From the NCBI GenBank assembly GCA_000432015.1, contig HF985515.1, forward strand, positions 86,897-104,727: a DNA stretch of 17,831 nucleotides, in the 5' to 3' direction. This stretch comes from Clostridium sp. CAG:1024 (GTDB lineage Bacteria > Bacillota > Clostridia > Christensenellales > CAG-138). This document shows, piece by piece, positions 14,916 through 17,831 of this stretch. Below the pieces are notes generated by a model. That model was not told the DNA's origin. It searched no databases and was given only the letters and a program-made list of their open reading frames with translations. Made by a program: the position numbers and the translations under genes. The stretch's first letter is position 1; each line of letters opens with the position of its first letter.

Positions 14916-17555
14916 ATGGCGCTTCAAATGGAGAAAACGTACGATCCGGCCTCCGTGGAAACGCGGCTCTATGAACTGTGGGAGAGAAAGGGTTACTTCC
15001 ATGCAAAGCCGAATCCGGACAAAAAACCTTACTGTATTGTGATCCCACCGCCGAACATTACCGGAAAGCTTCACATGGGACACGCGTTGGATGAATCATT
15101 GCAGGACGTGTTGATCCGTTACAAACGAATGGCGGGGTATGAGGCACTCTGGCTGCCGGGCACGGATCACGCATCCATTGCCACCGAAGTAAAGATTGTG
15201 GAGCAAATGGCAAAAGAGGGCCTGACCAAAATAGATATTGGCAGAGAGGCTTTTTTGGCGCGGGCATGGCAGTGGCGAGAGGACTACGGTAAAACGATCG
15301 TGAAGCAGCTCAGAAAACTGGGCGCCTCCTGCGACTGGGAGCGTGAACGCTTCACGATGGACGAAGGCTGCAACCGCGCGGTCATCAAGGTGTTCTGTGA
15401 GCTTTACAACAAAGGGCTGATCTACCGCGGCGATCGGATCATTAATTGGTGCCCGGAATGCAAGACGGCACTGTCCGATGCGGAAGTTGAATATGAAGAG
15501 CAGAACAGTTTCCTCTGGCATATCCGTTACGATGCGCCCGACGGCAGCTACTCCATTACCGTTGCCACAACAAGACCCGAGACGGTGTTGGGCGATACGG
15601 CGTTCGCCGTGCACCCGGAGGATCCGCGGTATCAGGATATCATCGGGAAAACGGTCGTGATCCCGGGCGTCGGCAGAGAGATCCCGATCGTTGCGGACGA
15701 GTATTGCGAAATGGAGTTCGGTACGGGCGCGGTCAAGATCACTCCGGGCCATGACCCGAACGACTTTGAGGTTGGCCGCCGTGCGAATCTGCCGGTGATG
15801 CGCGTCTTTACGGACGACGGCCATATCAACGAACTTGGCGGTAAATACGAAGGTATGGATCGCTTTGAGTGCCGTAAGGCACTTGTGGAAGACCTTGAAA
15901 AATGCGGCGCACTTGTCAAGGTAGAGCCCTATGCGCACAACGTCGGTACATGCTATCGCTGCCATACGACGATCGAGTCCATGGTGTCAAAGCAGTGGTT
16001 CGTGGACATGAAACCGCTCGCAAAGCCCGCGATCGAGGCGGTCCGCAACGGCGATATCAAGTTTGTACCCGAGCGATTTGATAAGACCTACTTCAATTGG
16101 ATGGAGAACATCCGTGACTGGTGCATTTCACGCCAGCTCTGGTGGGGACACAGAATACCGGCATACTATTGCGAGGAATGCGGAGAGACCATCGTGCAGC
16201 CGACAGCGCCGGATTGCTGCCCGAAGTGCGGCGGCCGTGTGCATCAGGATGAGGACGTGTTGGACACATGGTTCAGCTCGGGCATGTGGCCATTCTCGAC
16301 GCTCGGTTACCCCGAGGAAACGGAGGAGCTGAAGTATTTCTATCCGACTTCCACGCTTGTCACCGGCTATGACATCATCTTCTTCTGGATCGCGCGCATG
16401 ATCGTGTTCGGCGAAGAAGTCATGAAAGATCGGCCTTTCGATACGGTATATGTGCATGGCATCGTGCGCGACAGTCAGGGACGTAAAATGTCGAAGTCGC
16501 TCGGCAATGGCATTGATCCGCTGGAAGTTATCGAAAAATACGGCGCAGACTCGCTGCGCTTCTCACTGCTGACAGGAACATCTGCCGGCAATGATATGCG
16601 CTTTTACTGGGAGAAGGTTGAGGCGGCGCGCAACTTCTGCAACAAGGTCTATAACGCCGCTCGTTTCGTACTGATGAGTATGGACGATGCAGAGGTAACG
16701 CCGAAACTGGATCTCGACAAACTGGACATTGCGGACAAATGGGTCCTCCATCGCCTGAACGAAGTCGTTGGACAGGTGACGGCGAACCTTGACGCATATG
16801 AGCTCGGTCTCGCAGGGCAAAAGGTCTATGACTTTATCTGGACGGAGTTCTGCGACTGGTACATCGAGATGGCGAAACCGCGCCTGTACGGTGGAGATCC
16901 TGCGGCAAAGGCGACCGTTATAAGCGTGCTTGCCTATGTGCTGGATCAGGCCATGAAGCTGCTGCACCCGTTCATGCCGTTCATTACGGAAGAACTGTAC
17001 CAGAAGCTCCCTGTTCACGATGAGACCATTATGCTGTCCGCGTGGCCGACCCAGAATGCGGCGCATGCGTTCCCTGAGGATGCTGCACACATGGAATCCG
17101 CAATGGAGATCGTGCGCGCGATCCGTAATCTCCGCGCAGAGATGAAGGTTCCGCCTGCACAGAAGATTCGGATGCGCCTTGTTGCGGCGCAGGACAAAGC
17201 GGATGCGCTGGAAACCATCATGCCGTATCTTCTCCGCCTTGCGGGCGCAGAGAGTGCAGAGGTCGCAACGACGGCGGAGGGAACTAATAAAAATGATGTT
17301 CGCTTGACCTGCACAGCGGCCGAGATCTACATCCCGCTGGCATCGCTTGTCGACATTGACAAGGAGCGCGCGCGTGTTGAGAAAGAGCTTGAACGTATCC
17401 GCGGCGAGATCGTGCGTGCAAACGGAAAACTCAGCAACGAGCGCTTTGTAAGTAAGGCGCCGGCGGCAGTCGTGGAAGAAGAACGCAAAAAACTGGCCGT
17501 CGCAGAGGAAATGCTGCAAAAACTAGAGCAGCGCAAGCTGGATCTCGCGGAGTAA
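14916..17555 (+). CDS. valS: Valyl-tRNA synthetase
   Basis: An 879-residue class I aminoacyl-tRNA synthetase that charges tRNA-Val and edits mischarged threonine. The signature PPPNITGKLHMGHAL holds the HIGH motif as HMGH (53-56), and the KMSKS motif is exact (524-528). The large connective/editing insertion contains TTRPETVLGDTA. Two CxxC pairs (419/422 and 435/438) form a probable zinc ribbon before the DVLDTWFSSGMWPF segment. The anticodon-binding helical domain follows, and the last 65 residues or so form the coiled-coil arm typical of ValRS. Start ATG 14916 has GAGGGGAG 8-12 nt upstream; the frame is open back into the T-box leader, but the leader is regulatory. Length is normal. Expression is controlled by the T-box. 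Confidence 0.98.
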   Translation: MALQMEKTYDPASVETRLYELWERKGYFHAKPNPDKKPYCIVIPPPNITGKLHMGHALDESLQDVLIRYKRMAGYEALWLPGTDHASIATEVKIVEQMAKEGLTKIDIGREAFLARAWQWREDYGKTIVKQLRKLGASCDWERERFTMDEGCNRAVIKVFCELYNKGLIYRGDRIINWCPECKTALSDAEVEYEEQNSFLWHIRYDAPDGSYSITVATTRPETVLGDTAFAVHPEDPRYQDIIGKTVVIPGVGREIPIVADEYCEMEFGTGAVKITPGHDPNDFEVGRRANLPVMRVFTDDGHINELGGKYEGMDRFECRKALVEDLEKCGALVKVEPYAHNVGTCYRCHTTIESMVSKQWFVDMKPLAKPAIEAVRNGDIKFVPERFDKTYFNWMENIRDWCISRQLWWGHRIPAYYCEECGETIVQPTAPDCCPKCGGRVHQDEDVLDTWFSSGMWPFSTLGYPEETEELKYFYPTSTLVTGYDIIFFWIARMIVFGEEVMKDRPFDTVYVHGIVRDSQGRKMSKSLGNGIDPLEVIEKYGADSLRFSLLTGTSAGNDMRFYWEKVEAARNFCNKVYNAARFVLMSMDDAEVTPKLDLDKLDIADKWVLHRLNEVVGQVTANLDAYELGLAGQKVYDFIWTEFCDWYIEMAKPRLYGGDPAAKATVISVLAYVLDQAMKLLHPFMPFITEELYQKLPVHDETIMLSAWPTQNAAHAFPEDAAHMESAMEIVRAIRNLRAEMKVPPAQKIRMRLVAAQDKADALETIMPYLLRLAGAESAEVATTAEGTNKNDVRLTCTAAEIYIPLASLVDIDKERARVEKELERIRGEIVRANGKLSNERFVSKAPAAVVEEERKKLAVAEEMLQKLEQRKLDLAE

Positions 17556-17572
17556 GCGTCTATTTGTATCAG

Positions 17573-17618
17573 GAAACGGCCGGAGACTCCGAGGGACGAT
17601 CCGGTCGTTTCTTGCTGC
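17573..17618 (+). terminator. valS terminator
   Basis: GAAACGGCCGGA (17573-17584) pairs with TCCGGTCGTTTC (17600-17611) in a 12-bp stem with one G-U pair and a 15-nt loop. The following bases (TTGCTGCCTTG) are only moderately T-rich, so efficiency may be partial. It stands 18 nt after the valS stop. Confidence 0.6.
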
Positions 17619-17650
17619 CTTGTAAAAACTGCAAATAGAGCAAAAAAAAC

Positions 17651-17690
17651 TTCACGAAATTTGATTGATTACTATTGACAATTTCGTGAA
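17651..17690 (+). repeat. Perfect 10-bp inverted repeat around the tRNA promoter -35 box
   Basis: TTCACGAAAT (17651-17660) and ATTTCGTGAA (17681-17690) are exact reverse complements, 20 nt apart. The left arm lies upstream of the -35 box of the tRNA promoter. The right arm begins right after it and fills most of the -35/-10 spacer. The arm centres are 30 bp apart, close to three helical turns. It may be an operator. Alternatively, in minus-strand RNA it makes a hairpin followed by a run of eight U (17642-17649), so it may be a weak terminator for minus-strand transcription. Confidence 0.6.
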
Positions 17691-17703
17691 CACGTTGTAT
17701 ATT
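17675..17703 (+). promoter_or_regulatory. Strong promoter of the tRNA operon
   Basis: TTGACA (17675-17680) and TATATT (17698-17703) are 17 nt apart, close to the sigma-A consensus. Transcription would start near 17710, about 26 nt before the mature tRNA-Pro 5' end. The first bases of the transcript are GC-rich (GGTCGCG). Confidence 0.8.
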
Positions 17704-17735
17704 AATAAGGTCGCGAAAAGCGGGTGCGATGATTT

Positions 17736-17812
17736 CGGGGTGTAGCGCAGTCCGGTAGCGCACGTGCTTTGGGAGCATGGGGCCGGGGGTTCAAATCCCT
17801 TCACCCCGACCA
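17736..17812 (+). tRNA. tRNA-Pro(UGG)
   Basis: A 77-nt cloverleaf with encoded CCA. The acceptor stem pairs CGGGGTG (17736-17742) with CACCCCG (17802-17808), and the discriminator is A. The anticodon arm CGTGC-TTTGGGA-GCATG has anticodon TGG, which reads proline CCN codons. The T-loop TTCAAAT is normal. It is the first gene of a tRNA operon. Confidence 0.95.
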
Positions 17813-17817
17813 AGTGT

Positions 17818-17831
17818 GGCCCCGTGGTCAA
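17818..17831 (+). tRNA. tRNA-Glu, 5' end only (cut by the window edge)
   Basis: The last 14 bases, GGCCCCGTGGTCAA, match the usual start of Firmicutes tRNA-Glu (acceptor strand, TG, then the D-arm GTCAA). They begin 5 nt after the CCA of tRNA-Pro, as expected for tandem tRNA genes. The anticodon lies outside the window, so identity is by resemblance only. Confidence 0.6.

Noticed and set aside
16563..17519. 318-codon minus-strand open frame opposite the valS 3' end.
   Set aside because: valS is intact on the plus strand. The antisense frame shows no domain or plausible start signals.

Overview
The window reads as a stretch of core chromosome from a bacterium of the Bacillota (Firmicutes), most likely a moderately GC-rich member of the Clostridia. 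The main pointers are a T-box leader in front of valS, a pyrimidine-nucleoside phosphorylase of the Gram-positive type, a DNA polymerase I without proofreading residues, an ABC-F protein with a C-terminal coiled coil, TTG and GTG starts behind good Shine-Dalgarno (SD) sites, and tRNA genes with encoded CCA. Genus and species cannot be fixed from the sequence alone. No prophage, insertion sequence, CRISPR array or defence cassette is visible.

Layout. Bases 1-383 carry no convincing protein gene. They hold a plus-strand terminator for something upstream of the window and, on the minus strand, a complete small-RNA unit: promoter, about 165 nt of RNA that folds into a three-way junction, and an intrinsic terminator. 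One loop of this RNA is complementary to the SD consensus. Bases 384-2679 (minus strand) hold two tightly coupled genes: a membrane-anchored NlpC/P60 cell-wall hydrolase with two peptidoglycan-binding domains, then a PflX-type radical SAM protein. A divergent promoter region (about 2680-2855) separates them from the plus-strand genes.

Bases 2856-14601 (plus strand) form a compact series of nine genes with overlaps or very short gaps: an ABC-F ATPase, a degenerate glycerate-kinase-like protein, pyrimidine-nucleoside phosphorylase, polA, coaE, a lytic transglycosylase, lspA, an RluD-family pseudouridine synthase and a DUF885 lipoprotein. The set mixes translation (ABC-F, RluD), nucleoside salvage (Pdp), DNA replication and repair (PolA), CoA synthesis (CoaE) and envelope work (transglycosylase, LspA, a lipoprotein that LspA would process). 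An internal promoter is likely just before lspA. Bases 14602-17555 are a separate unit: promoter, valine-specific T-box leader and valS. After a terminator, a strong promoter flanked by a perfect 10-bp inverted repeat drives tRNA-Pro(UGG) and, at the edge of the window, the start of what looks like tRNA-Glu.

Most of the window is ordinary housekeeping DNA. The three items most worth a second look are the small RNA with the anti-SD loop (147-314, minus), the glycerate-kinase-like protein that lacks the family's catalytic motifs (4778-5917), and the inverted repeat around the tRNA promoter (17651-17690).
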